Under the pieces are notes generated by a model, which searched no databases, had not been told where the DNA came from, and saw only the letters and a program-made list of their open reading frames with translations. DNA of 64,000 nucleotides from Verrucomicrobia bacterium LW23. Its GTDB lineage: Bacteria > Verrucomicrobiota > Verrucomicrobiia > Methylacidiphilales > UBA1321. Within the stretch, counting starts at the first letter, position 1. Each line of letters starts with the position of its first letter. Of this stretch, positions 42,489 through 51,212 are shown piece by piece. The translations under genes and the position numbers were made by a program. The DNA lies in the NCBI GenBank assembly GCA_003054695.1, contig QAZA01000045.1:372001-436000 (forward strand), read 5' to 3'.

Positions 42489-44204
42489 ATGCCTATCCAT
42501 CCCGAGGAAAAAATCGCCGGCATCCTCGCGCCGGTCTTTGCCTTGCGTCACAATCAGGACCTGGGAATCGGCGACACCGAAGCGGTGCGCGAGTCGATCG
42601 AATTTTGCGCCGATCACGGCATCGGCGTGCTGCAGATTCTGCCCATTAACGAGACGGGCGGCGACCACAGCCCGTACAACGCCATCAGCTCCGTGGCGCT
42701 GGAGCCCGTGCTGCTGAGCATGACGCCCGAGGAAGTACCCGGCCTGACCCCGGAGATCCTGGCCGAGCATATCGACGAAGTGCTGCTCACCACCCTGCGC
42801 TCCGGCCCCGTGCTGTACGAGGAGGTGAAGCCGCTGAAGGATAAGTTGCTGGCCGCCGCGTTTGTGGAGTTTGAGGACGTGCACCTGGAGCACGCGACGC
42901 CGCTGGCCACCGAGTTTGCCGGCTTTTTGCAGAGCGAATCCGCGTGGCTCTCCAGCTACACGCTTTTCCGCACGCTGATGAACGAGTACGAGGGCAACCC
43001 GGCGTGGACCAGCTGGAAGCCGGAGCACCTGACCGTGCCGGCGGCCGAGGCGTGGATCACGGCATCCGAGAACTCCGACGAGCTGAACCGCTTTCGCACC
43101 TATGCGGCTTATGTGCAGTGGGTTGCGTTTCGTCAGTGGAAGGCCGTGCACGATTTTGCCTCGCAGCACAAGGTCAGGATTATTGGCGACATCCCCTTCG
43201 GCATCAGCCGTTACTCCGCCGACGTGTGGGCCGAGCCGGAGCTGTTTGACCTGACCTGGTCGGGCGGTGCCCCTCCCGAGGGCTTTTTCCAGACGGACGA
43301 GTTTACGCGCAAGTGGGGGCAGAACTGGGGCGTGCCGCTCTACCCGTGGGATGTGCATCGCGAGACCAACTTTGCGTGGTGGAAGCAGCGCATCACCAAA
43401 ACGCTGGAGACGTGCCACGGCTTCCGCATCGACCACGTGCTTGGCTTCTTCCGCATCTACTCCTTCCCGTGGACGCCCGACCGCAACTGGGAGTTTACGG
43501 ATCTTACGCAGGAGGAAGCGCTTCTGCTGACCAACGGGCGTGAGCCGCAGTTTCTGCCCCGCCCGGACGAGCCCGAGGAGCTGGGCGAGCGCAACGCGGC
43601 GGAAGGCTCGGCCATCCTGCGCGTGTTTATCGAGGCCGCCAAGGGCGACGCGATTATTGCCGAGGACCTGGGCTGCGTGCCGCCCTACATGCCGCGCGTG
43701 CTTACGGAGCTCGGCATCCCCGGCTTTGTGCTGCCGCAGTTTGAGAAGGACGAAAAGACCTGGGAGATCCGCAACATTGCGGACTTCCCCGTCAACCGCC
43801 TGGCCACCTATGCCACGCACGATCACGATCCGCTCGCCAAGTACTACGAGAACCTGGTGGCCAAGTGGCTGGGCCCCAACGGCCACGACGGCTGGCTGGA
43901 GGTGCAGCGCGTGATGCGCTATCTGGGCCTGGACGACAAGAAGCCGCCGACTGAGTTTACGCATGAGCTGCACGAGGCGTTTATCGAGAAGCTGGTGGAG
44001 CTGCCCTGCGCCTGGGTTATCTACATGATTACCGACGTGCTGGGCACCACCCAACGCTTCAACATGCCCGGCACCAGCACCAGCAGCAACTGGAGCGAGC
44101 GCCTGGAAGCCAGCCTGGACGACCTGGCCCTGGACGGCCGCTATGCCAGCAAATTTGCGCTGCTAAAGAAAGTGATTGAGAAGCACGGGCGCCTGCCCAA
44201 GTAG
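42489..44204 (+). CDS. malQ: 4-alpha-glucanotransferase (amylomaltase, GH77)
   Basis: 571 residues from the ATG at 42489; the frame is open 31 codons upstream without similarity. GH77 signatures: PYNAISSVALEPVLLS near the start, the nucleophile Asp in GFRIDHVLGFFR near 315, the acid/base Glu in IIAEDLGCVPPYMP near 389, and YATHDHDPL with the third carboxylate. It transfers segments of alpha-1,4-glucan between chains in the cytoplasm and would supply substrate to the phosphorylase at 17086-19659. It appears monocistronic. Confidence 0.94.
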   Translation: MPIHPEEKIAGILAPVFALRHNQDLGIGDTEAVRESIEFCADHGIGVLQILPINETGGDHSPYNAISSVALEPVLLSMTPEEVPGLTPEILAEHIDEVLLTTLRSGPVLYEEVKPLKDKLLAAAFVEFEDVHLEHATPLATEFAGFLQSESAWLSSYTLFRTLMNEYEGNPAWTSWKPEHLTVPAAEAWITASENSDELNRFRTYAAYVQWVAFRQWKAVHDFASQHKVRIIGDIPFGISRYSADVWAEPELFDLTWSGGAPPEGFFQTDEFTRKWGQNWGVPLYPWDVHRETNFAWWKQRITKTLETCHGFRIDHVLGFFRIYSFPWTPDRNWEFTDLTQEEALLLTNGREPQFLPRPDEPEELGERNAAEGSAILRVFIEAAKGDAIIAEDLGCVPPYMPRVLTELGIPGFVLPQFEKDEKTWEIRNIADFPVNRLATYATHDHDPLAKYYENLVAKWLGPNGHDGWLEVQRVMRYLGLDDKKPPTEFTHELHEAFIEKLVELPCAWVIYMITDVLGTTQRFNMPGTSTSSNWSERLEASLDDLALDGRYASKFALLKKVIEKHGRLPK

Positions 44205-44245
44205 CGCGCTGCTTTCCTCGCGTTCCTCTCGACGCCGGCGCTCCC

Positions 44246-45481
44246 TTACCCCTCCCCCGCGCAACGCATCATCGCCTCATCGGCCGTGATGAACGCGTCG
44301 GGCGGAGGTGGCGTCCAGGGTTGCCGCAGCACGGCATCCACGGCGGCGACGCACTGGCGGATGCGGTCCTCGTAGTCCGGGCCGGAGATGAGCGTGTAGG
44401 CAAGGCCGCGTCGGTCCAGTTCTTCGCGGAACTTGACGTAAAGGCGGTCGCGGCCTTCGGGGCTGTCGCGCTGGCCGTCCTGAATCCACGGGACCTCCGG
44501 GGTAAAAAGCAGGCGCGCGTGGTAGTGGCGCAAATCGCCCAGCAGGGGGATGTGCGGCGGGCAATGGCCGTCGAAGTAGTGGCGCGCATAAATGCTTGTG
44601 GTTATAGGGTCGGAGTCCACAAACATCACGCCCGCCGTCGCCTCGCGGGCAAGGGCGTCCTCCAGCTTCAGGTGCTCGCGCGCAATAACGGGGATGTCGT
44701 CAATGCGCACCACCTGCGGGTCGCGCGTCTCCAGCAAAAGGCGGGCCCATTCGGGCGCCCACACCGTACCGTAGTGCCGTGCCAGCAGTTGCGCGGCGGT
44801 GGTTTTTCCGGTGGACTCCGGGCCGTAGAGAAGGACGCGTTTCACCAGCCACGGGCGCACCGGCACGGGCACAAACGCCCAGTGCTTGGCGGGTTGCGTG
44901 CGGATTTTTGTGGCGGAGACGGGCACGCCAATCCGGCCCACATCCACCGGCCGGTGCTCGCACCCCAGCGCGCGGGAGAGCGGCCAGCCGTACTCCTCGC
45001 TGGAGAAGAGCGCATCGATGGGCGGGACGGGTTCGTCCGAGCGCAGCGGCGGGGACTGCGAAGGCTCCCCGGCCGCGGCGTACGGCGCGTGCAGGGCGGT
45101 ATCCGCTGTCCGCGGCCCGGACAATCCGGCCTGGCCGCCGTGCGCGGCGCTTGCGGCTCCCGCGCCCAGAAAGATTTTGTCGCGCCATATGGCGTAGAAG
45201 TCCGGGTGCTCGTGCGGCTCCTGCGGCACCTCGCTGGTGGAGTGCACCACGTGCACGTGGGGGCCGAGCGCTTCGCACATCTCGCGCATCCAGGCATAGC
45301 GCAGCCGGCCGGGGATGCACTCGCTGCGCAGCGTGCACACCAGCACGGTAAGCCGCCGCGCGCGCCGCGCCGCGCTGGCCACCAGGTGAAAGTGCCCCAG
45401 GTGCGGCGGCAAAAACTTGCCGATAATCACGCCGTGCCGCGCCAACGGTTCCGCTCGCTCCATGGACTCCATGGCGCGCAT
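44246..45481 (-). CDS. NadR-like NMN adenylyltransferase / ribosylnicotinamide kinase
   Basis: 411 residues from the ATG at 45481. The N-terminal nucleotidyltransferase has GVIIGKFLPPHLGHFH. The C-terminal P-loop kinase has LLYGPESTGKTTAAQLLARH near 222 and a C-terminal DRLYVKFREELDRRG segment. SSEEYGWPLSRALG and VPVSATKIRTQPAKHW link the two as in NadR. It would make NAD from ribosylnicotinamide. Unlike enterobacterial NadR there is no N-terminal DNA-binding domain. About 45 Ala/Pro/Gly-rich residues are inserted in the adenylyltransferase after DKIFLGAG, an oddity that may be a surface loop. Confidence 0.85.
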   Translation of the reverse strand: MRAMESMERAEPLARHGVIIGKFLPPHLGHFHLVASAARRARRLTVLVCTLRSECIPGRLRYAWMREMCEALGPHVHVVHSTSEVPQEPHEHPDFYAIWRDKIFLGAGAASAAHGGQAGLSGPRTADTALHAPYAAAGEPSQSPPLRSDEPVPPIDALFSSEEYGWPLSRALGCEHRPVDVGRIGVPVSATKIRTQPAKHWAFVPVPVRPWLVKRVLLYGPESTGKTTAAQLLARHYGTVWAPEWARLLLETRDPQVVRIDDIPVIAREHLKLEDALAREATAGVMFVDSDPITTSIYARHYFDGHCPPHIPLLGDLRHYHARLLFTPEVPWIQDGQRDSPEGRDRLYVKFREELDRRGLAYTLISGPDYEDRIRQCVAAVDAVLRQPWTPPPPDAFITADEAMMRCAGEG

Positions 45482-45546
45482 TAAACCGCATCCCGCGCGG
45501 CGGGTCCAGCGCGGCGAGGGAGGCGGGGGACGGCGGGGCGCCGCAG

Positions 45547-46677
45547 CTACAGATCCAGCGTCTTCCACATGGAGATCAGCTCGTGCCGGCGGGAGATCTC
45601 GAGCTTCTCATAGGTGCTGCTGATCTGGTTGCGCACGGTAATGGGGCTGGTGCCGAGCTTTTTGGCGATCTCCGCGTTGGTGCTGCCTGCGGCGACGAGG
45701 TCGGCGCACTGGCGCTCGCGGCGGGTAAGGGAGCGCACCTTCTCGCGCATCGCGTGCTCGTTGGGCAGGGCGGGTGCGGAGGAGAAGGTGATGAGGAACG
45801 ACCCGCGCGAGAGGCTCAGCGACTTGGCCGGGACAAAATCGACCCGCGCCTCCAGGTGCGGCCGCTGCGTGCATTTGAGCGTAAACAGGTGGAGGGCGTT
45901 GCGGGCAAACGGGGGCTGGCTGGTGCGGATCTGCGGGATGCTGGGGCGGCTTTTCTCCACGGCGGCCACCACTTCGCCGGGCACCACCAGGCGGCGCTGC
46001 CGTTTCAGGTGGGGTACGGCGTCGCCAAAGCGCCACTTTTCGCACGTCTCCACGGCGGCGGCGTTGTGGTGAATCACGCGCAGCTCCCAGTCCAGGATGA
46101 TGACGGCGGTGGGCAGGGCCCACACAAAAGTTTCCAGCGATTCACTGGCCAGGCGCGTCTCGTGCCACTTGGCCAGGCGCTTGATGCACGAGGCAAAGTG
46201 CGGCTGCCAAGAGGCGAGCAGCTCCATCTCGGCGTCGGTGACGTCGGTTTGCTCCTCGTTGCGAAACACCGTGAGGGTGGCCAGCCACGTGTTGCCGCGC
46301 CAGGCGGTGATGCTGGTGCCGTAGCACGCGCCGATCGGCTCCATAATCAGCTTGTAGAACTTGCTGGCCTTAAGCATCTCCAGCGGCGTGTACTCGGAGT
46401 GCCGAACAAGGGTGACGTTGGGGCCGATGGGGCTGCGTTCCAGCCAGATGTCGTACTTGTGGCCGTTCTCGATGTACTCGTCGCATTGCGCTCTGAGGTC
46501 GGGCCGGGTGGTTTGGCACGGCAGGTCAAACTCGCCCGGCCGGCAAAACAGATACAGCATGACGTTGGGGATGCGTCCGCCGATGAGGGCAAATAAACCC
46601 TGCGCGAGCTGCGGAATGTCCATCGCCTCGTACAGGCGAAGGACCTGGGCGTCTTCGGTGCGGGGGGGCGGGCTCAT
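45547..46677 (-). CDS. LuxR-family transcriptional regulator
   Basis: 376 residues from the ATG at 46677 (MSPPPRTEDAQVLRLYEAMD); the frame is open 99 codons further upstream but that part looks non-coding. Residues about 310-370 form a LuxR/GerE helix-turn-helix (LTRRERQCADLVAAGSTNAEIAKKLGTSPITVRNQISS, split here for reading). The N-terminal two thirds is mixed alpha/beta and may be a PAS/GAF-like sensor. No receiver Asp pocket is present, so it is not a response regulator. The target is unknown. Confidence 0.85.
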   Translation of the reverse strand: MSPPPRTEDAQVLRLYEAMDIPQLAQGLFALIGGRIPNVMLYLFCRPGEFDLPCQTTRPDLRAQCDEYIENGHKYDIWLERSPIGPNVTLVRHSEYTPLEMLKASKFYKLIMEPIGACYGTSITAWRGNTWLATLTVFRNEEQTDVTDAEMELLASWQPHFASCIKRLAKWHETRLASESLETFVWALPTAVIILDWELRVIHHNAAAVETCEKWRFGDAVPHLKRQRRLVVPGEVVAAVEKSRPSIPQIRTSQPPFARNALHLFTLKCTQRPHLEARVDFVPAKSLSLSRGSFLITFSSAPALPNEHAMREKVRSLTRRERQCADLVAAGSTNAEIAKKLGTSPITVRNQISSTYEKLEISRRHELISMWKTLDL

Positions 46678-47153
46678 ACGCGGGGGGCAGAACTCCCTGC
46701 GTATAAGGTGGTGAAGGTGATGGCGGCGGCGCCGGGATGGCGGCGAGATGTGGGTGCTGCTGCGGAGGAGATCGCGATCATAGTACGGCTTTTGCGTGAC
46801 CGCGCGGATGTGTGGCGCGGGAAAGGTGACGGTACTCAGAGGTAAGCAGACGAGGTTGGATTTCGGCAAGCCCAAGCTACAATTTAGGGGGGTAACCCAA
46901 AAAAGTTGGGTTACTTTCTGAAACTTATGCGTTACACTGCATCCCAGCGCAACACTGCACGAAGGCGCATCCATTCACTGCTGCCATACCCCCTTATGCG
47001 GCATAGCAATGCCAGGTATAACCTCGGAGAGTTTTGATCCTGATGAGACATGGCGGTGTATACACGTGCCTTTAAGAAGCGCCAACGCCGTTGATCAGCG
47101 CCAGGGCACTTGCAGTGCAAGGGCTGGGTGCCAAAGCGAGTGCTTTTCCATCA
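46678..47153. other. Intergenic region with a 9-bp hairpin
   Basis: About 475 bases between the LuxR-type gene and the Nudix gene. It contains the perfect stem GTAACCCAA / TTGGGTTAC around AAAAG at 46892-46914, in an AT-rich part upstream of the LuxR-type gene that may be its promoter or an operator. No gene is evident in the rest. Confidence 0.45.
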
Positions 47154-47678
47154 CTAAGATGCGGCGTCACGCTCCGCTGAACCCCTCACCTTTGCCCAAA
47201 GGTAGCGCAGCGCCGGGGCAAAATCCCCGGGCCTTGCGGCCAGCCAGGCGTCTACCTCGGCGGGGGGGAAGAACGCGCCGTCCACAATCTCGCGCGGGCA
47301 GAGGGCAAACGGCCCCTCGCATTGCCAGCGGTACACCCACACGAACTCATTGCCTGTCTCCGGGCACGCGGTGAGATAAAAGAGGCGGTGCAGCTCGGCG
47401 GCGGGAGCGCGGACACCAAGCTCCTCGGCGATCTCCCGTACGGCGGAGGTATCGTAGTCCTCACCGCTGTCGACATGGCCGCTGCTGCTGCTGTCCCAGG
47501 TAAGCGGGTGCAAATCCTTGCTGGCGGAGCGCTTTTGCAGAAAAACGTGGCCCGAAGCGTTAAACACCAGGATGTGCACCGCGCGATGCCGCAGCCCGCA
47601 CGCATGCACCACGCTGCGCCGCTCCTGTCCCACCACCCGGTCCTGCTCATCCACCACATCAAAGATGTCCTCGGCCAT
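47154..47678 (-). CDS. Nudix hydrolase
   Basis: 174 residues. The Nudix box reads GHVDSGEDYDTSAVREIAEELGV and satisfies GX5EX7REUXEEXGU exactly. The N-terminal half (VVDEQDRVVGQERRSVVH, HILVFNASGHVFLQKRS) matches the IDI-like/YfcD branch, which includes isopentenyl-diphosphate isomerase type 1 and related hydrolases of unknown substrate. Isomerase-specific Cys/Glu residues are not clearly present, so hydrolase is the safer call. It is upstream of secA but on the opposite strand. Confidence 0.92.
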   Translation of the reverse strand: MAEDIFDVVDEQDRVVGQERRSVVHACGLRHRAVHILVFNASGHVFLQKRSASKDLHPLTWDSSSSGHVDSGEDYDTSAVREIAEELGVRAPAAELHRLFYLTACPETGNEFVWVYRWQCEGPFALCPREIVDGAFFPPAEVDAWLAARPGDFAPALRYLWAKVRGSAERDAAS

Positions 47679-47731
47679 CCCTGCAGTGCACCACAGGAAC
47701 GGGGAGGCGTCGAGGCAGAAGGAAACCGGGA

Positions 47732-47875
47732 GGGGATTTTAACCACGGATTGCACGGAGGCTGACGGTGGAGAACGACAAGCCGCGTCCCTTTCCCCTCT
47801 CCTTCCGTGAAGTCCGTAGTTGAAAAAATCCCCTCCCCCATCCGTGTCACCGGTGAGATTCGTGGTTTAATCCCC
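47732..47875. repeat. Imperfect inverted repeat, ACCACGGATT-type element
   Basis: Left arm GGGGATTTTAACCACGGAT (47733-47750) is mirrored by ATTCGTGGTTTAATCCCC near 47858-47875, and internal parts (TGCACGGA / TCCGTGTCA) also pair. It lies between the Nudix and secA genes. Elements built on ACCACGGATT/CACGAAT units are widespread intergenic palindromes in this type of genome. Confidence 0.65.
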
Positions 47876-47996
47876 CACCCCGCTGGCGGCGGCGCCATTG
47901 AGTGCTATGGTGTGCTGGCAATATCGCCCTACATCGGTGCTGGCCAAACGGGATGTGATCTGCTAAATTGCACCCTTTCCTCCTTTCCTTTCATTT

Positions 47997-50918
47997 ATGC
48001 TGAGCTGGGTTTTAAAGAAAATTCTCGGGACCAAGAACGAGCGCGAGCTGGCGCGTATTCGGCCCATTGTTGCCAAAATCAACGCCATTGAGCAGGACCT
48101 CCAACAGGTTTCCGACGCCACGCTCATCGCCAAAACGGCGGAGATGAAGGAGCGCTACCAAAAAGGCGAGACGCTCGATCAGCTTCTGCCCGAAGCGTTT
48201 GCGGTTGTGAAAAACTGCGCCCGCCGCTTTGCCGCCGCCAAGCGGCAGGTGGAGGTTCGCGGCCAGATGATGACCTGGGAAATGGTGCACTTTGATGTAC
48301 AGCTGATCGGCGGCATGGTGCTGCACGGCGGCCGTATTGCGGAAATGGGCACCGGCGAAGGCAAAACGCTCGTCGCCACCCTGCCCGTGTACCTCAACGC
48401 GCTTACCGGCAAGGGCGTTCACGTCATCACCGTTAACGACTACCTTGCCTCGCGCGACGCCGAGTGGATGGGGGAGATCTACCGCTTCCTCGGCCTCACT
48501 GTCGGCTGCATCCAGCGCGACCAGTCCCCCGACGTGCGCCGCCAGATGTACCAGTGCGACATCACCTACGGCACCAACTCGGAGTTCGGCTTTGACTACC
48601 TGCGCGACAACGGCATGGCCACCACGCGCGAGGACCAGGTGCAGCGCGGCCACGCCTACGCCATCGTCGACGAAGTCGACTCCATCCTCATCGACGAAGC
48701 GCGCGTGCCCCTCATCATCGCGGGCCCCGTCTCCGTCTCCTCCCACCAGTACGACAAATTCAAGCCCGTTATCGAGCGCCTGGTACAGGCGCAAACCGTG
48801 GAGTGCAACCGCTGGGCCAACGAAGCCAAGCGCCTGATCGACAGCAAGGGCGACATGGAAGAAGCCGGCCGCCTGCTCTACAAGGTCAAGCTCTCCATGC
48901 CCCAGCACCGCATCCTGGCTCGCATCATTGAGGACGGCGTAGCCCGCCGCGCGATGGACGACGCCGAGCTGGTGCTCTATCAGGACCCGCGCCGCATCGA
49001 CTACTTTAAGCTGCGCGAGGAAGCCTACTTCTCCATCGACGTCAAAAGCCACGACGCCGACCTGACCGAGCGGGGCCGCGAGTACCTGAACCCCAACGAC
49101 CCCAAGATGTTCCTCATCCCGGACATCGCCACCGAGTTCCATGAGATCGAGGCCAAGGGCGGAACGGCGGAGGAAAAGGCCCGCCGCAAACAGGAGGCCC
49201 AGGTTAACTACGACGACGCCAGCGAGCGCATCCACAATATCTCCCAACTCCTTAAGGCGTACTGCATTATGGAGAAGGACCGGCAGTATGTGGTGCAGGA
49301 CAACAAGGTCGTCATCGTCGACGAATTTACCGGTCGCCCCATGCCCGGCCGCCGCTGGAGCGACGGCCTGCACCAGGCCGTTGAAGCCAAGGAAGGCGTT
49401 CAGATCGATCGCGAAACGCAAACCATGGCGACGATCACCATCCAGAACTACTTCCGCCTGTACGAGAAGCTGGCCGGCATGACCGGCACGGCCGAGACGG
49501 AGGCGAACGAGTTCAAAGACATCTACAAGCTGGAAGTCATCGTCATCCCGCCCAACCGCAAAATCTCGCGCGTGGATCACAACGACAGCATCTACAAAAC
49601 GCGCCGCGCCAAATACAACGCCATCATCCAGGAGATCAAAGCCGCACACGAGCACGGCCAGCCCGTCCTCGTCGGCACCGTGGCGGTGGACAGCTCCGAG
49701 GTCCTCAGTCGCATGCTCAAGCGCGAGGGCATCCCCCACACCGTGCTGAATGCCCGCTACCACCAGCAGGAAGCGGAAATTGTGGCCCGCGCCGGCCAAA
49801 AAGGCGCCGTCACCATCGCCACCAACATGGCCGGCCGCGGTACGGATATCAAACTGGGCCCCGGCGTGCACGAGCTGGGCGGCCTGTATGTTATTGGCAC
49901 AGAACGCCATGAGGCGCGCCGTATCGACCGCCAGCTGCGCGGCCGCTGCGCCCGCCAGGGCGACCCGGGCGTCTCCAAATTCTACGTCTCCTTTGAGGAC
50001 GACCTGATGACCAACTTCGGCGACTCCCGCCGCATCTCGGGCATCATGACCGCCCTGGGCATGACCGACGACGAAGAGCTGGAGCACCCCTGGCTCAACA
50101 AGTCGGTGGAATCCGCCCAAAAACGCGTGGAGCAGCGCAACTACTCCGTACGCCGCTACACGCTGCAGTACGACGACGTGATGAACCAGCAGCGTATGGT
50201 CATCTACGAGTGGCGCAACGCCATTCTGGATACGGAAACGCCTCGCACGGAAGTATTTGAGGCGATCGAGAAGGTCGTCGGCGACGAATGCAGCGCCCTG
50301 CTCACCGGCGCCTCGGCCGATCCGGAGGAGTTTCTGCAATGGGTCAACACCACCTTCCCCCTCGGCCTGGAGAAGGGCGACCTGCCGTTTGACCAGGGCA
50401 GCGACGCGGTGGAAAAGGCTGTGCTGCAAAAGATTACGGAGGCGTACGAACTAAAGATCAAGTTCGAGCAGGCGGAAGCCATCAAGCACATCGAGCGCTC
50501 CATCGTCCTCACCGCCATCGACAAACTGTGGCAGGAGCACCTGTACGCCATGGACCAGCTGCGCACGGGCATCTCCCTGTACCAGCACGCGCAAAAGGAC
50601 CCGCTTATTGAGTACAAGAAGGAAGCGTTCAAGATGTTTGAGCAGCTGATGGGCACCATCAACGCCGAAATCGTCAACAACTCCTTCCGCAGCGCCTCCA
50701 GCCTCGAAGCCATCGAGAACTTCCTGCACAGCCTGCCCACCAAAATGGTGCACGACCTCAGCGGCAGCGGCCTGGAGTTCACCCTCCCCCTCCCCGGCGA
50801 CTTCCCCGGCCAGGAGCTGCCCCCGCAGAGCACCCCGCCCGCCGAAGAGCCGAAGCCCAGCCAGGGCGGCGGCCAGCACCACGGCGGCGGCCAGCACAAG
50901 AAGAAAAAGCGCCGGTAA
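47997..50918 (+). CDS. secA: Preprotein translocase ATPase SecA
   Basis: 973 residues, full length. Walker A MGTGEGKTLVATLPVYLNAL, DEAD-type IVDEVDSILIDEAR, the pre-protein crosslinking domain, the second helicase domain with MTGTAETEANEFKDIY and TNMAGRGTDIKLGPG, and the helical scaffold near YDDVMNQQR are all present. SecA drives export of unfolded proteins through SecYEG. The C-terminal zinc-binding Cys motif of many SecAs is absent; instead the protein ends in a Gly/His stretch and a basic KKKKRR tail that could bind membrane or ribosome. A perfect 13-base hairpin follows at 50958. Confidence 0.97.
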   Translation: MLSWVLKKILGTKNERELARIRPIVAKINAIEQDLQQVSDATLIAKTAEMKERYQKGETLDQLLPEAFAVVKNCARRFAAAKRQVEVRGQMMTWEMVHFDVQLIGGMVLHGGRIAEMGTGEGKTLVATLPVYLNALTGKGVHVITVNDYLASRDAEWMGEIYRFLGLTVGCIQRDQSPDVRRQMYQCDITYGTNSEFGFDYLRDNGMATTREDQVQRGHAYAIVDEVDSILIDEARVPLIIAGPVSVSSHQYDKFKPVIERLVQAQTVECNRWANEAKRLIDSKGDMEEAGRLLYKVKLSMPQHRILARIIEDGVARRAMDDAELVLYQDPRRIDYFKLREEAYFSIDVKSHDADLTERGREYLNPNDPKMFLIPDIATEFHEIEAKGGTAEEKARRKQEAQVNYDDASERIHNISQLLKAYCIMEKDRQYVVQDNKVVIVDEFTGRPMPGRRWSDGLHQAVEAKEGVQIDRETQTMATITIQNYFRLYEKLAGMTGTAETEANEFKDIYKLEVIVIPPNRKISRVDHNDSIYKTRRAKYNAIIQEIKAAHEHGQPVLVGTVAVDSSEVLSRMLKREGIPHTVLNARYHQQEAEIVARAGQKGAVTIATNMAGRGTDIKLGPGVHELGGLYVIGTERHEARRIDRQLRGRCARQGDPGVSKFYVSFEDDLMTNFGDSRRISGIMTALGMTDDEELEHPWLNKSVESAQKRVEQRNYSVRRYTLQYDDVMNQQRMVIYEWRNAILDTETPRTEVFEAIEKVVGDECSALLTGASADPEEFLQWVNTTFPLGLEKGDLPFDQGSDAVEKAVLQKITEAYELKIKFEQAEAIKHIERSIVLTAIDKLWQEHLYAMDQLRTGISLYQHAQKDPLIEYKKEAFKMFEQLMGTINAEIVNNSFRSASSLEAIENFLHSLPTKMVHDLSGSGLEFTLPLPGDFPGQELPPQSTPPAEEPKPSQGGGQHHGGGQHKKKKRR

Positions 50919-50957
50919 GGCGCGTCGCCAGGGTGCGCCGGGAAGGAACGCGCCTCC

Positions 50958-50987
50958 CTCCGAGAACGGCCGCCGCCGTTCTCGGAG
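50958..50987. repeat. Perfect 13-bp hairpin after secA
   Basis: CTCCGAGAACGGC, loop CGCC, GCCGTTCTCGGAG, 40 bases after the secA stop. There is no T-run, so it is either a weak terminator or a member of the small palindrome family seen at 10444-10465. Confidence 0.7.
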
Positions 50988-51212
50988 CTTGCCGATTGAG
51001 CGAAGATCTCTCTCTGCCAAAACGCTACTAATCAATCCCATCTGCTGGACGCGCCAGTACCACAGCCCGCGATACCACTGGCTGCGCCAGTAGATCTGGT
51101 ACTTCTCAGGAAGCAGCGGAAACCCGTACCAGTGCAGCGGCCCGTAAATCGCCATCAACTACCAGCAAATAACTGGCCGATTTGCATCAGAATGTGCTAC
51201 TAAAGCCGCACC

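Noticed and set aside
47026-47060. GAGAGTTTTGATCCTGATGAG resembles the start of 16S rRNA
   Set aside because: Written in two parts, GAGAGTTTTGATCCTG then ATGAG, it matches the 27F region with one extra T, but nothing downstream resembles 16S rRNA. Chance or a tiny relic.
48012-50429. Very long antisense reading frames, e.g. opposite secA, the RND gene, the phosphorylase and the CBM9-like gene
   Set aside because: They mirror the codon structure of strongly coding, GC-rich genes on the other strand and have His/Val/Ala/Gly-rich composition without domains.
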